The notes under the pieces are model-generated. The model did not search any database, was not told the origin of the DNA, and was given only the letters and a program-made list of their open reading frames with translations. The translations under genes were made by a program, and so were the position numbers. Source: Clostridia bacterium (lineage in GTDB: Bacteria; Bacillota; Clostridia; UMGS1883). Taken from it: a stretch of 55,875 nucleotides of DNA. This document shows, piece by piece, positions 1-9,435 of the stretch (positions are counted from its first letter, which is position 1; the number at the start of each line of letters is the position of its first letter). Where the stretch lies: contig JAUNBL010000009.1 of the NCBI GenBank assembly GCA_030527235.1, forward strand, positions 1 to 55,875, in the 5' to 3' direction.

Positions 1-82
1 CACATTGAATTATTTTTTATTAAAAAATGGATCATATGTTTGACAACCGCAGAAATGAACAAATAAATTTACAAGTTTGCTC

Positions 83-111
83 TTGATTATTTGCGGCAAG
101 TAGTGTATAAT
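83..111 (+). promoter_or_regulatory. SigA-type promoter for yajC
   Basis: TTGATT (83–88) and TATAAT (106–111) are separated by 17 bases. This places transcription start about 25 bases upstream of the yajC ribosome binding site. A weaker TTGACA at 40–45 with a poor -10 lies upstream. Confidence 0.7.
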
Positions 112-145
112 TAGCAAAATACAAAGACTGAAAGGGGTGTTTTAT

Positions 146-466
146 GTGGAGGCAACAACAGCGACAGAAGTCGCTTCCAACAGCGCTTTAGCCGGAAATG
201 GTATGCTCTATACGATTCTTTATGTGGTGGTAATTTTTGCTGTGTTTTACTTCTTGCTCATTCGCCCGCAGAAGAAGCGTGAGAAGGAAACACGGGCGAT
301 GCTGGATGCAATGCAGGTGGGCGATGAGATTGTTACCATCGGCGGAATCATGGGCAGAGTGGTCTCAATCAAGGAAGACAGCGTTGTAATCGAGAGCGGC
401 GCCGATAAGAACAAAATTAAGTTTGAGCGCGGCGCGATTAAGAGCGTGCTTACGGTTCACGAGTAA
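146..466 (+). CDS. yajC: YajC, preprotein translocase accessory subunit
   Basis: YajC is a small single-pass membrane protein that associates with SecDF and the Sec translocon. The protein has one hydrophobic segment (LYTILYVVVIFAVFYFLLI) followed directly by the hallmark RPQKKREKE and the conserved MQVGDEIVTIGGIMGRV patch. That is the standard YajC layout at about normal length (~106 residues). I chose GTG at 146 because AAAGGGG lies 8 bases upstream. A GTG at 137 is in frame but overlaps that ribosome binding site. secDF does not follow, so yajC is separated here from its usual partners. A promoter lies immediately upstream and a terminator immediately downstream, so it is probably monocistronic. 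Confidence 0.93.
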   Translation: MEATTATEVASNSALAGNGMLYTILYVVVIFAVFYFLLIRPQKKREKETRAMLDAMQVGDEIVTIGGIMGRVVSIKEDSVVIESGADKNKIKFERGAIKSVLTVHE

Positions 467-475
467 AAAATGCTT

Positions 476-503
476 AAAACCTTCGCTGTGCGAGGGTTTT
501 TTG
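476..503 (+). terminator. Rho-independent terminator after yajC
   Basis: AAAACCTTCGC and GCGAGGGTTTT form an 11-bp stem with a short loop, followed by a T run, 10 bases after the yajC stop codon. Confidence 0.8.
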
Positions 504-558
504 TTGAATTCATTATATGTTTGTGGTAAACTAATAATATAACCAATCTATACCGAAG

Positions 559-1119
559 ATGGTGATTGTTGTGACGGCGGAAAGCCTCTTAAAAAGCATG
601 GGGCATAAAGGCGCGCTTTCAAGTGAACTCTATCGTACGGCGGAACGGGCGATAGAGCTTGTTCATACTGCCGCGGAGCATCGTGTTGTTTATGATACTT
701 TTGAATTCACATGCGAAGAGGCGGTTCGCGTGGCGAGAACAGAGCTTGTTTTGCCGGGGCGCTCTATTAAGGCGCACATTGAAAACAGTTCGCGAATTAT
801 GCTGATGGCGGCAACACTCGGCAGCGGTATAGACGATGTTATCCGCACCGCACAAAAAAGCGATATGGCGCTTGCGGCAATGACGGACTTCGCCGCTTCG
901 CTTGAAATTGAAGCTTTTTGTAACAAGTTTTGCAATAGTATGGAGGAGAAATACATTTTGACAAGCCGCTTTTCTCCGGGTTACGGAGATTTGCCGCTCG
1001 AAGTGCAGACTCTGTTTTGCAAAACGCTTGACACACAGCGGCGGATTGGGCTTTATGCTACACGTATGCATATTCTTATACCCACAAAATCCGTAACGGC
1101 AATAATGGGGGTGAATTGA
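559..1119 (+). CDS. Stand-alone methionine synthase reactivation domain protein
   Basis: Cobalamin-dependent methionine synthase needs a SAM-binding activation domain for reductive remethylation of oxidised cob(II)alamin. In E. coli it is the C-terminal part of MetH. Here it is a separate 186-residue protein. The RFSPGYGDLPLEVQ motif corresponds to the SAM-contacting RxxPGY motif, and the C-terminal PTKSVTAIMG matches the family ending. It is about half the length of the E. coli domain, as in other split systems such as Thermotoga. The stop overlaps the start of the MetH core gene (TTGATG), so the two are translationally coupled. The start is uncertain. No clear ribosome binding site precedes ATG 559, and GTG 571 is an alternative. 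Confidence 0.85.
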   Translation: MVIVVTAESLLKSMGHKGALSSELYRTAERAIELVHTAAEHRVVYDTFEFTCEEAVRVARTELVLPGRSIKAHIENSSRIMLMAATLGSGIDDVIRTAQKSDMALAAMTDFAASLEIEAFCNKFCNSMEEKYILTSRFSPGYGDLPLEVQTLFCKTLDTQRRIGLYATRMHILIPTKSVTAIMGVN

Positions 1120-3431
1120 TGAAAAATATTGTTATTCTTGACGGCGCAATGGGGACTATGCTGCAAAAATGCGGTCTTGGCGCGGGGGAGAGTCCTGAAC
1201 TTTTCGGGATGGCGCACGAGGACGAAGTTGAAAAAATACACCGCGCGTACATAAAAAGCGGGAGCGAGATAATAACTGCGAATACTTTCGGCGCCAACGG
1301 CCGAAAAATGACGTTTGAGGAAGCTGAAAAAGCAATTATTTCTGCAATCGGATGCGCACGGCGCGCGGCCGCGGGTACAAATGTCAAAGTCGCGCTCGAT
1401 ATAGGACCGACCGGAGAACTTACCGAGCCGCTTGGCACGCTTACGCAAAAGGATGCATACGAGATTTTTCGCCACGCGGCGATGTGCGGAGAAAAAGCCG
1501 GAGCTGATTTAATAATAATAGAAACGATGACAGACCTTTGTGAAATGCGTATGGCAATTATGGCGGCAAAGGAAAACACTGCGCTTGAAGTATTTGCGAC
1601 GATGTCGTTTGAGGCGCGTGGACGCACCTTTTCCGGCACTCCAGCTGCCGCAGCTGCGATTGTGATGTCTGCCGCAGGTGCGGATGCAATAGGAATAAAC
1701 TGCTCACTTGCGCCTTGTGAAATTTTGCCGATGGCAAAAGAGATGGCAAGTACGGTAACAACTCCTCTTGTATTCAAACCAAACGCCGGACTTCCAGACC
1801 CCGAAACCGGCGCTTATTCGATTGACGCAAAAGAGTACGCACGGCAGATGCTGCTTCTTGCGGATTGCGGCGCCGCCTATTTGGGCGGTTGCTGCGGCAC
1901 TGACCCACAGTATATTGCCGAAGTGAAAAAAGTCTGCTCGCGTATAAAAGTGCGGCGCGAAAAGCGTATTCCTCAAAGTCTGCTTTGCAGCGCGACAAAA
2001 GTCGTTTCCATGGATAGACTTCGAGTTGTAGGAGAAAGAATTAATCCGACAGGGAAGAAGGTATTCAGGCAGGCATTAATTGACTCCGATATGGATTATA
2101 TAGCTAAATGTGCCATTGAACAGTGCGAAGCAGGCGCTGATATGCTTGACGTGAACGTTGGTATAGGCGAGATTGACGAGAAGGAAATGCTTGTTCGTGT
2201 ACTGCGTGCAGTAGGGGATGTTTGCGATGCGCCGCTTGTTATTGATACTACAGACCCTTACGCGCTTGAGGCCGCTTTGCGTGCTTATACCGGCAAAGCG
2301 CTTGTTAATAGTGTCAATGCGAGCGGAGAATCTTTGAAAACTGTGCTGCCGATAGTCAAGAAGTACGGTGCGGCAGTGGTGGCGCTTACGCTTGATAAAA
2401 CTCATATTCCGGAAACTGCGGCCGAGCGGTTTGCTATGGCTGAAAAAATTATTGCTGCCGCCGAGACAGAGGGAATCGCGCCTGAGGATATATACGTTGA
2501 CTGCCTGACGATGACAGCCTCCACAGCGACCGGAGGCATAACGCTTGATGCCCTTTGGGAGGTAAAGAAAAAATATGCAGTTAAAGCGATATTAGGAGTA
2601 TCCAATGTATCCTTTGGCCTGCCAAAGCGCGATGTGTTAAATTCAACATTCCTGGCTATGGCTGCGCAGTGCGGGCTGGATGCCGCCATTATAAATCCGC
2701 TTTCGGATGAAATGATGGCCACAGTGCGCTCGTGCAATTTGATTTCAGGAGCGGACAGAGACTGTGCGGAGTATATAGAATTCACATCGCGGGCGAAAAC
2801 CTATACCGACGCACAAACGCTTGAGGACGCTGTGATAAGAGGTCTTGAAAACGCGGCGGCGGAGAGAACGGCAGAGCTTCTTGCGGAGCATGAGGAGATT
2901 GATGTTATTGACAATGTACTCATCCCCGCTCTTGACACGGTGGGAGTGCGCTTTGAAAAAGGGGAAACCTTTCTGCCGCAGCTGCTAAAGAGCGCGCAGG
3001 CGGCAGGCGCGGCGTTTGATGTTATAAAAGCTTCTCTTGCAGGCAAGGGGGAAGCCGGTCTATCCAAGGGTACGATTGTGCTTGCCACCGTTGAGGGAGA
3101 TATTCACGATATAGGAAAAAATATTGTAAAGATAATTCTCGAAAACTATGGCTACAAGATTATCGACTTGGGAAAGGATGTGCCTCCGCAAGCGGTTGTG
3201 GAAGCGGTAAAGCGTTCCGCTGCGCCTCTTGTAGGGTTGAGCGCTCTGATGACAACCACGCTGCCCGCCATGGCGAAAACGATAGAGGCGCTCCGGCAGA
3301 GTGGCTGCGTGTGCAAAGTGATGGTGGGAGGCGCGGTGTTAACTCCCGAATACGCGCAGAAAATAAATGCCGATTTCTATTCCAAAGACGCCAAGGAAGC
3401 GGCGGATATTGCGGGGAGGGTGTTCTCATGA
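1119..3431 (+). CDS. metH: Cobalamin-dependent methionine synthase core (no activation domain)
   Basis: This enzyme transfers the methyl group of methyl-tetrahydrofolate to homocysteine through cobalamin. The domains in order are: homocysteine/zinc barrel, residues 1–285, with Cys in GINCSLAP near 194 and GGCCGT near 260; pterin-binding barrel, about 300–560, starting VVGERINPTGKK; cobalamin cap, about 570–640; and B12-binding Rossmann domain, with DIHDIG near 660 whose His is the lower cobalt ligand. At 770 residues it lacks the reactivation domain, which is supplied by the gene upstream. I chose ATG 1119 over the in-frame TTG 1116 because GGGGGTGA precedes it at good spacing. The end overlaps the next gene by ATGA. 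Confidence 0.95.
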   Translation: MKNIVILDGAMGTMLQKCGLGAGESPELFGMAHEDEVEKIHRAYIKSGSEIITANTFGANGRKMTFEEAEKAIISAIGCARRAAAGTNVKVALDIGPTGELTEPLGTLTQKDAYEIFRHAAMCGEKAGADLIIIETMTDLCEMRMAIMAAKENTALEVFATMSFEARGRTFSGTPAAAAAIVMSAAGADAIGINCSLAPCEILPMAKEMASTVTTPLVFKPNAGLPDPETGAYSIDAKEYARQMLLLADCGAAYLGGCCGTDPQYIAEVKKVCSRIKVRREKRIPQSLLCSATKVVSMDRLRVVGERINPTGKKVFRQALIDSDMDYIAKCAIEQCEAGADMLDVNVGIGEIDEKEMLVRVLRAVGDVCDAPLVIDTTDPYALEAALRAYTGKALVNSVNASGESLKTVLPIVKKYGAAVVALTLDKTHIPETAAERFAMAEKIIAAAETEGIAPEDIYVDCLTMTASTATGGITLDALWEVKKKYAVKAILGVSNVSFGLPKRDVLNSTFLAMAAQCGLDAAIINPLSDEMMATVRSCNLISGADRDCAEYIEFTSRAKTYTDAQTLEDAVIRGLENAAAERTAELLAEHEEIDVIDNVLIPALDTVGVRFEKGETFLPQLLKSAQAAGAAFDVIKASLAGKGEAGLSKGTIVLATVEGDIHDIGKNIVKIILENYGYKIIDLGKDVPPQAVVEAVKRSAAPLVGLSALMTTTLPAMAKTIEALRQSGCVCKVMVGGAVLTPEYAQKINADFYSKDAKEAADIAGRVFS

Positions 3432-5149
3432 AACCTATAAGGGAGTACATTAAAGACAACGTGCTGCTTTTCGATGGAGCGATGGGTACGTACATAGCGG
3501 CAAAAGTGAAACAGCATAAGCACACGTGCGAAGAACTTTCCTTTTATATGCCCGATGCGGTGGAGAGCATACACAGGGAGTATGTAATGAGCGGCGCTAA
3601 GGCGATTAAGACAAATACGTTTTGTGCCAATTACGATAATATATCTGACAGTGAAGCACTCAAGCAGATAATACACGCCTCCGTCGCCTGCGCAAAACGA
3701 GCGGCTGAAGATAAAGCGTATATATTTGCTGACATAGGACCTGTGAAGGAAAATTATAATGACGTAGCGGATATTTTTAGTGAAGAGGGCATAGATTGTT
3801 TCCTGTTTGAAACTCTTTCCGATTCTTCAGCCGCATTAAGCGCGGCGGAAAGCATTAAGCGTAAAAATCCGGATTCGTTTATAATTCTTTCGTTTGCGAT
3901 TTCTCCGGACGGTTTTACGAGGACAGGGCGCAGCGGAGCGGCGCTGCTAAAAGAGGCGTTAGCTGTATGTGACATGGCGGGCTTTAATTGCGTGTGCGGA
4001 CCGGCGCATATTGAGCGATATATTATTGAAAATGGCCTCTGGAACAGGCGGCTTGTTGTGATGCCGAACGCCGGATATCCGACTGTCATCGGCAACAGGA
4101 CGTATTACGGACACGACAGCGAATATTTCGGCGAGGCGCTTGCGAGAATCGCGAGCAACCCGGTGGGGGCAGTGGGCGGCTGCTGCGGCACAGAACCCGA
4201 CCATATCCGCGCATATTATCACGCACTGCCGGAAGAACTGCGGGTTTCGGTTTTGCCGAGAAAGAAGATGATTTCGCGCGGGGAAAATGAATTTGCCAAT
4301 AAACTGCGGCGCGGAGAAAAAGTAATTGCTGTGGAGCTTGACCCGCCGGAGGACTGCGATGTGGATTTTTTTATGAACGGTGCGCAGAAGCTAATCGGCG
4401 AAGGCGTGGATATTATCACGATAGCGGATTGTCCTGTAGCTCGCGCGAGAATGGATTCTTCGATTCTCGCCTGTAGACTAAAACGTGAGAAAAACATAGA
4501 ACCGCTTCCGCACATGACATGTCGTGACCGTAATATAAACGCGATTAAGGCTCTTCTATTGGGGCTGTACGCCGAAGGCGTTCGGAATGTGTTGATTGTT
4601 ACCGGAGATCCTGTACCAAGCGCCGAGCGCGGCGAGGTGAAAAGCGTGTATAACTTCAACTCACGGATGCTGGCGGCGTTTATAAAGACCCTTAACGAAA
4701 CTACATTTGAAACACCGATGAACGTGTGTGCGGCGCTGAATGTCAACGCAGTGAATTTTAGCGTGCAGCTTGAACTGGCGCGCGAAAAAGTGAAAAACGG
4801 CGTAAGCGTATTACTTTCTCAGCCGGTTATGAGCAAGGAGGCGTTGGATAATCTTGCTATAGCCAAGCGCGAGCTGGATGCAAAAATCCTTTGCGGTGTA
4901 ATGCCTGTTGTGAGTTATAAGAATGCACTGTATATGAATAATGAAATTCCTGGAATTTCTGTATGCAGAGAGATAATGGAACTCTTTTTGAACAAGAACC
5001 GTCAAGAGTGCGAAAAGATAGGTATTCGCATCGCAGTGGAAACTGCGCGCGCCGCACGTGATTATTGTGATGGGTTTTACGTTGTAACGCCGTTTAGGCG
5101 CGTGGAAATGGTTCTGCAAATTATTCGCGAAATACAAAACTTTTGTTGA
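3428..5149 (+). CDS. Homocysteine S-methyltransferase / 5,10-methylene-THF reductase fusion
   Basis: This is a two-domain one-carbon enzyme of 573 residues. Residues 1–285 form a second homocysteine-binding zinc barrel (LLFDGAMGTYI; zinc Cys in GFNCVCGP and GGCCGTEP). Residues from about 290 form an MTHFR flavin barrel (VAVELDPPED-like start, HMTCRDRN, LIVTGDPV), which reduces methylene-THF to methyl-THF. The fusion is known in Firmicutes. Its MTHFR half can feed methyl-THF to the MetH encoded just upstream, while the N-terminal half could use other methyl donors such as S-methylmethionine. The ATG at 3428 overlaps the metH stop. Longer in-frame extensions upstream lie inside metH and were rejected. 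Confidence 0.92.
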   Translation: MKPIREYIKDNVLLFDGAMGTYIAAKVKQHKHTCEELSFYMPDAVESIHREYVMSGAKAIKTNTFCANYDNISDSEALKQIIHASVACAKRAAEDKAYIFADIGPVKENYNDVADIFSEEGIDCFLFETLSDSSAALSAAESIKRKNPDSFIILSFAISPDGFTRTGRSGAALLKEALAVCDMAGFNCVCGPAHIERYIIENGLWNRRLVVMPNAGYPTVIGNRTYYGHDSEYFGEALARIASNPVGAVGGCCGTEPDHIRAYYHALPEELRVSVLPRKKMISRGENEFANKLRRGEKVIAVELDPPEDCDVDFFMNGAQKLIGEGVDIITIADCPVARARMDSSILACRLKREKNIEPLPHMTCRDRNINAIKALLLGLYAEGVRNVLIVTGDPVPSAERGEVKSVYNFNSRMLAAFIKTLNETTFETPMNVCAALNVNAVNFSVQLELAREKVKNGVSVLLSQPVMSKEALDNLAIAKRELDAKILCGVMPVVSYKNALYMNNEIPGISVCREIMELFLNKNRQECEKIGIRIAVETARAARDYCDGFYVVTPFRRVEMVLQIIREIQNFC

Positions 5150-5174
5150 AAATGCGCAATGGCGATGTTATAAT
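5146..5174 (+). promoter_or_regulatory. SigA-type promoter at the end of the MTHFR gene
   Basis: TTGAAA (5146–5151), 17-base spacer, TATAAT (5169–5174). It points at the short frameshifted ORF at 5215 and the lipoprotein gene beyond. Confidence 0.65.
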
Positions 5175-5214
5175 ATTAATGAAAGGTGCGATATGTATAC
5201 AGAAAGGAGAGAGA

Positions 5215-5440
5215 ATGAAAAAAGCGAATTTTGGAATTATTATTAATCATATGCATTGGCGTAAATTTGTTTGCGGCAGCGCCGATTACCGTCGGGGCGG
5301 CGGAAAGCGGCAGCATTGGGTCAAATCTTACGCTGAGTGATGTTATATGCTTTTACCTTGTCAAAACGTATCTTGTTAGTGACTTTAGCTCCGAGTTGTG
5401 GTATTCTATGTTTGTGCAGGGCTTGAGGCTCACATCATAA
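5215..5440 (+). pseudogene. Small secreted-peptide gene with +1 frameshift in an A6 run
   Basis: ATG 5215 has a good ribosome binding site (AGAAAGGAGAG) and opens MKKANFG, a frame that ends at 5340 without any recognisable feature. Skipping one base of the A6 run at 5218–5223 changes the product to MKKRILELLLIICIGVNLFA followed by AAPITVGAAES. That is a textbook signal peptide with an AxA-type cleavage site, and the frame stays open to a stop at 5440 (about 74 residues). The likely explanations are a one-base insertion (mutation or assembly error) or transcriptional slippage on the A run. The mature part matches no family I recognise. The rest of the 5441–5518 gap holds nothing evident. Confidence 0.55.
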
Positions 5441-5518
5441 TCCTCTGCAGTGTAGCATATGTGCTTGGAGAGGCACAATAATAACTACTACTTTATTATA
5501 CGAGGAACTGTGATAGAA

Positions 5519-6256
5519 ATGAGAAGAGTATTCGCGCTTATAGCTTTGATGTGCGTAGTTCTGTGTGCATGTGTTAAGACCGATACGTCAATACAGGTTG
5601 ACTTGGACGGAACAATAACACTGAATGCAACTTACAGAATAGATAAGTCTCGCATTAGGACAGAAGAGGCAATGGAGCAAGTGGTTTCGCTTATCAAGGA
5701 GCAGATTGAGTCGCAAAACCTGGCGTATGAAATATATGACGATGACGTTTATAAAAACATTAAGATAAACGTGCCTATAAGCAATATAGATGCGCTTTGC
5801 GCCGGTGAAATTACGTCAAGCATGGCGCTTGTTCCCGCGCTGGGCGGAGATGGCGCAGTTGAAATAACGCAGAGCGGTTCCACAATGACTTTGAAAGGCC
5901 CCGTAAATGCGCAAACCTTGCGGACAGAGCAGTACTCGTCACAAATCGGGTTTGACGAAAACTATGAGGCGCGTTTTACGGTGTCTTTGCCCTACGAAGC
6001 GCTTCATAGTAATACGGAAGCAGTGCAAAACGGTGACAGATATGATTATATATGGGTGGCTACAACGCAGCAAGGAGCAGATATAGATATATCCTTTGAA
6101 CTGGACTTTAAGGAAGCTCAGGAAGCAACGGATGGAATTGAGACAGATTCGCCGCAGGATATGTCTAAAACAGTGATTCTGATTATTGCATGTATGGCTG
6201 TTTTAGCTATAGCTGTCGCAATAGTGTTCTTTAAGAGAAACAGCAGCAACAAATAA
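5519..6256 (+). CDS. LppM/DUF3153-like lipoprotein with C-terminal membrane anchor
   Basis: This is a 245-residue envelope protein. Its N-terminal signal ends in a lipobox-like L-C-A-C, followed by an extracellular domain (from KTDTSIQVDLDGTITLNATY). A C-terminal transmembrane helix (VILIIACMAVLAIAVAIVFF) then ends in KRNSSNK. A lipid anchor or signal at one end and a membrane helix plus basic tail at the other is the LppM/DUF3153 layout. The function of that family is not established in Clostridia. I took ATG 5519 because it opens the signal peptide; the open frame extends upstream to 5459 without signal-like sequence. The ribosome binding site (CGAGGAACTG) is moderate. The next gene begins immediately after the stop. 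Confidence 0.7.
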   Translation: MRRVFALIALMCVVLCACVKTDTSIQVDLDGTITLNATYRIDKSRIRTEEAMEQVVSLIKEQIESQNLAYEIYDDDVYKNIKINVPISNIDALCAGEITSSMALVPALGGDGAVEITQSGSTMTLKGPVNAQTLRTEQYSSQIGFDENYEARFTVSLPYEALHSNTEAVQNGDRYDYIWVATTQQGADIDISFELDFKEAQEATDGIETDSPQDMSKTVILIIACMAVLAIAVAIVFFKRNSSNK

Positions 6257-7180
6257 ATGCAGGGTTTTGAAACAATACTGAATAAAATAATATATCTGGC
6301 AATAATGCTTGCAATAGGCTTCGTATGCGAAAAAACACATTACGTGGAGCGCCTGGGGCCAAGAATATCCCAAATAGTCAAAAATATTACGTTGCCGCTC
6401 TTGATATTAACCACAGTTTCTTCGCAGACTTCGGCAGGAAACACGGGTGCAGATATTGTGGTTGTAATAGTAATGTGTATCTGTGTGGTGGCGGCGGGGT
6501 TTTTACTTGGCAGCTTGACTGCGAAAATTTTTGAGATGGGGCCTAAAAAGCGCAATGTGCATGTCTGTATGAGTGCGTTTGGCAACGTGATTTTTCTGGG
6601 CTATCCGCTTTGCCAAGCGCTTTACGGAGATGAAGGCTTGTTCTTTGCAGTGTTTTATGCTCTTGCAAACGATTGTTTTGTCTGGACGCTTGGTGTGCGG
6701 ATGTTCAGCGGCGAAAAAGGTTTAAGCGGACTTAAAAAACTTGTAAATCCCTGCACTGCAGCATTTGCCGCGGCGTTGCTCATGCGGGCGTTTTCGCTTC
6801 GTTTTCCGCTTGTTTTTGCTGAATCGTTTGGCGCCATAGGTTCTGCAACCACACCGCTCTCAATGCTGTTTATCGGCTCTACGCTTGCGATAGTAAGACC
6901 ATCTGAGGCGCTGAAAAATGTGCCGATATATATATTGACTGCAGTAAAAATGCTGATAATTCCGATTTTGCTCCTGCTGCTTTTGCCGCACGGCTTGATT
7001 TCCGCAGCGGCACGCGGCGTGCTGGTGCTTGAGGCGGCGATGCCGGGGCAGGTAGTGCTGGCGATACTGGCGAGTGAGTATAAACTTGACTCCGCATATG
7101 CGGCACAGGTGATTTTCATCACGACGCTGTTTTCACTTTTTACGCTGCCGCTTGTGTACTCGCTGATACAAATAATTTAG
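6257..7180 (+). CDS. AEC-family (auxin efflux carrier-like) transporter
   Basis: This is a 307-residue polytopic membrane protein with about 10 hydrophobic segments in two halves. Features include the TLPLLILTTV segment, the MSAFGNVIFLGYPLCQALYG motif typical of AEC carriers, and a C-terminal segment with EAAMPGQVVLAILASEY. Bacterial AEC members export or exchange organic acids such as malate or malonate; the substrate here cannot be predicted. The ATG is directly adjacent to the preceding stop codon, which implies co-expression with the lipoprotein gene. Confidence 0.9.
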   Translation: MQGFETILNKIIYLAIMLAIGFVCEKTHYVERLGPRISQIVKNITLPLLILTTVSSQTSAGNTGADIVVVIVMCICVVAAGFLLGSLTAKIFEMGPKKRNVHVCMSAFGNVIFLGYPLCQALYGDEGLFFAVFYALANDCFVWTLGVRMFSGEKGLSGLKKLVNPCTAAFAAALLMRAFSLRFPLVFAESFGAIGSATTPLSMLFIGSTLAIVRPSEALKNVPIYILTAVKMLIIPILLLLLLPHGLISAAARGVLVLEAAMPGQVVLAILASEYKLDSAYAAQVIFITTLFSLFTLPLVYSLIQII

Positions 7181-7199
7181 CAAGGAAGGAAAATTTATT

Positions 7200-7667
7200 G
7201 TGAGAATAGGAATAGGAAGTGACACGCATCGTTTTGCGCCCAACCGTGACTTTATACTCGGCGGAGTGAAGATAGAACACACAATGGGACTATTAGGGCA
7301 TTCAGACGCGGACGCTCTTGCCCATGCAATTATAGACGCATTGTTAGGCGCGGCGGCAATGGGGGATATCGGGCGGCTCTATCCTGATACGGAGTACAAA
7401 TACAAGAATATTTCAAGCATGAGTCTTTTGGAGGATACAGGACACATAATAACTAACGCGGGTTATGAAATTATAAATATTGACTCGATTATCATATTGC
7501 AAGCTCCGCGGCTTGCTCCGTATGTGGACAATATGATAACCAATGTTGCCGAAACGCTCGGATTAACGCGCTCCCAGGTCAGCGTTAAGGCGAAAACAAA
7601 TGAGACGATGGGCTTTATCGGACGCGGCGAGGGTATAGAAGTGCGCGCCATAGCGCTCATAGAGTAG
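7200..7667 (+). CDS. ispF: 2-C-methyl-D-erythritol 2,4-cyclodiphosphate synthase
   Basis: IspF cyclises CDP-methylerythritol 2-phosphate in the MEP isoprenoid pathway. The metal ligands are at canonical positions: Asp8 and His10 in GIGSDTHRF and His42 in [19 protein letters not shown]. The C-terminal [13 protein letters not shown] motif is present. Its length of 155 residues is standard. The start is GTG 7200 with AAGGAAGGA upstream. ispD is not adjacent. A second MEP gene, ispH, lies at 23696. Confidence 0.96.
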   Translation: MRIGIGSDTHRFAPNRDFILGGVKIEHTMGLLGHSDADALAHAIIDALLGAAAMGDIGRLYPDTEYKYKNISSMSLLEDTGHIITNAGYEIINIDSIIILQAPRLAPYVDNMITNVAETLGLTRSQVSVKAKTNETMGFIGRGEGIEVRAIALIE

Positions 7668-7690
7668 TAAAATTTAGGAGGAGAGTAAGT

Positions 7691-9373
7691 ATGGCTAAAA
7701 AATACGTTATCGGACTTGACTATGGCAGCCTTTCGGGAAGAGCGGTACTGGTGGATGTTGAAAACGGACGCGAGGTAGCGACAAGCGTTTTTGAATATCC
7801 GCACGCGGTCATGGATGAATACCTGCCTGACGGGGTGACTAAGCTGGGTTATGACTGGGCGCTTCAAGACCCGCAGGATTATCTTGACGTTTTGTCGAAT
7901 ACCATCCCTGCGGTTTTGCGGGACGCTCAGGCTGCGCCGGAGGACGTAATAGGCGTGGGAATTGACTTTACCGCCTGTACGGTGCTGCCGGTAAAAAAGG
8001 ATGGAACGCCGCTTTGCTTTTTGCCCGAATACAAATCCAACCCTCACAGCTATGTAAAGCTATGGAAGCATCATGCCGCCCAGCCGTGGGCGAATAAGCT
8101 TAACGAAATCGCGAGTGAGCGAGGCGAAGAGTTTTTGTCGCGCTATGGCGGGAAAATTTCGTCAGAATGGCTTTTCCCGAAGCTATGGCAGATACTTGAT
8201 GAGGCGCCTGAAATATATAAAGCGATGGACTGCTTTGTAGAGGCGGCGGACTGGATGGTATGGCAGCTTACGGGCGAATTAAAACGCAACAGCTGCACAG
8301 CCGGGTATAAGGCAATCTGGAATAAGAAAAAGGGATATCCGTCCAAGGAGTTTTTCCGTGCGCTCGATGTGCGGCTTGAAAATGTTGTTGAGGATAAGCT
8401 TTCAACCGATATTTATTCTTTAGGACAGAAAGCAGGCGAAATAACTGCCGAGGCGGCGCGTCTTACCGGACTTTGCGAGGGTACTGCAGTTGCCGTGGCA
8501 AATGTTGATGCGCATGTTGCCATTCCCGCAGTTGGAATTACGGAGCATGGTAAGATGCTCATGATTTTGGGAACATCCACCTGCCATATATTTTTAGGCG
8601 AAGAGGAAAAGGTTGTGCCCGGAATGTGCGGCGTTGTTGAGGATGGAGTTCTGCCCGGATTTATGGGGTATGAGGCGGGTCAGTCATGCGTTGGCGACCA
8701 CTTTGACTGGTTTGTAAAGACATGTGTTCCGAAGCGCTATTATGACGAAGCCGAAGCTCTTGATATGAACATACATAAGCTGCTGCGCGAAAAGGCAAAA
8801 AAACTCGCGGTGGGAGAAAGCGGACTGCTTGCGCTTGACTGGTGGAACGGAAACCGCTCGGTGTTGGTAGATGTTGACCTCACGGGTGTAATGTGCGGCA
8901 TGACGCTGCTCACAAAGCCGGAGGAAATTTATCGCGCACTCATTGAAGCGACAGCCTATGGGACGCGTATGATTGTTGAAACCTTCAAGGAGAACGGTGT
9001 CCCCATTACAGAACTGTATGCTGCGGGCGGTATTTCTCAAAAAGATGAGCTTATGATGCAGATTTACAGCGATGTGACAAATATGGAAATACGTATTGCT
9101 GATTCGCTTCAAGCTCCGGCGCTGGGCAGTGCAATGTTTGGTGCACTTGCGGCGGGCGCAGAAAGAGGCGGTTATGACAATATAGTAGACGCGGCAAAAG
9201 CCATGAGCAAAGTCAAAGATTATGTTTACCGTCCTATTGCAGAAAATGTAACGGTTTATGACCGTCTGTTTGCCGAGTACAAGAGGCTCCATGATTATTA
9301 CGGCCGCGGCGAAAACGATGTGCTTAAACATCTTAAAGAAATCAAAAAAGAGGCTGCTTGCGCAAAAAAATAA
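7691..9373 (+). CDS. araB: Ribulokinase
   Basis: This is an FGGY-family kinase that phosphorylates L-ribulose in L-arabinose catabolism. The protein starts [15 protein letters not shown] (ATP phosphate-binding loop) and carries [26 protein letters not shown] and a C-terminal [21 protein letters not shown] signature. Its length of 560 residues equals that of B. subtilis AraB. No araA, araD or transporter gene is adjacent, so the gene is an orphan here. A good ribosome binding site (AGGAGGAG) precedes ATG 7691. Confidence 0.94.
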   Translation: MAKKYVIGLDYGSLSGRAVLVDVENGREVATSVFEYPHAVMDEYLPDGVTKLGYDWALQDPQDYLDVLSNTIPAVLRDAQAAPEDVIGVGIDFTACTVLPVKKDGTPLCFLPEYKSNPHSYVKLWKHHAAQPWANKLNEIASERGEEFLSRYGGKISSEWLFPKLWQILDEAPEIYKAMDCFVEAADWMVWQLTGELKRNSCTAGYKAIWNKKKGYPSKEFFRALDVRLENVVEDKLSTDIYSLGQKAGEITAEAARLTGLCEGTAVAVANVDAHVAIPAVGITEHGKMLMILGTSTCHIFLGEEEKVVPGMCGVVEDGVLPGFMGYEAGQSCVGDHFDWFVKTCVPKRYYDEAEALDMNIHKLLREKAKKLAVGESGLLALDWWNGNRSVLVDVDLTGVMCGMTLLTKPEEIYRALIEATAYGTRMIVETFKENGVPITELYAAGGISQKDELMMQIYSDVTNMEIRIADSLQAPALGSAMFGALAAGAERGGYDNIVDAAKAMSKVKDYVYRPIAENVTVYDRLFAEYKRLHDYYGRGENDVLKHLKEIKKEAACAKK

Positions 9374-9392
9374 AAAAATCTGAAAAAATGTG

Positions 9393-9421
9393 TTGACAAA
9401 CGCTTCTAAAATGAGTAAAAT
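9393..9421 (+). promoter_or_regulatory. SigA-type promoter for tRNA-Thr
   Basis: TTGACA (9393–9398), 17-base spacer, TAAAAT (9416–9421), 14 bases before the mature tRNA 5' end. Confidence 0.85.
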
Positions 9422-9435
9422 AGCCTTTGTCAGTT

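Noticed and set aside
470..558. Cobalamin or SAM riboswitch before the methionine cluster
   Set aside because: Only about 55 bases lie between the yajC terminator and the first gene, too short for either class, and no B12-box was seen.
1076..1777. 233-codon minus-strand open frame opposite metH
   Set aside because: Ser/Ala-rich antisense shadow of a strongly supported gene, with no ribosome binding site or motifs.
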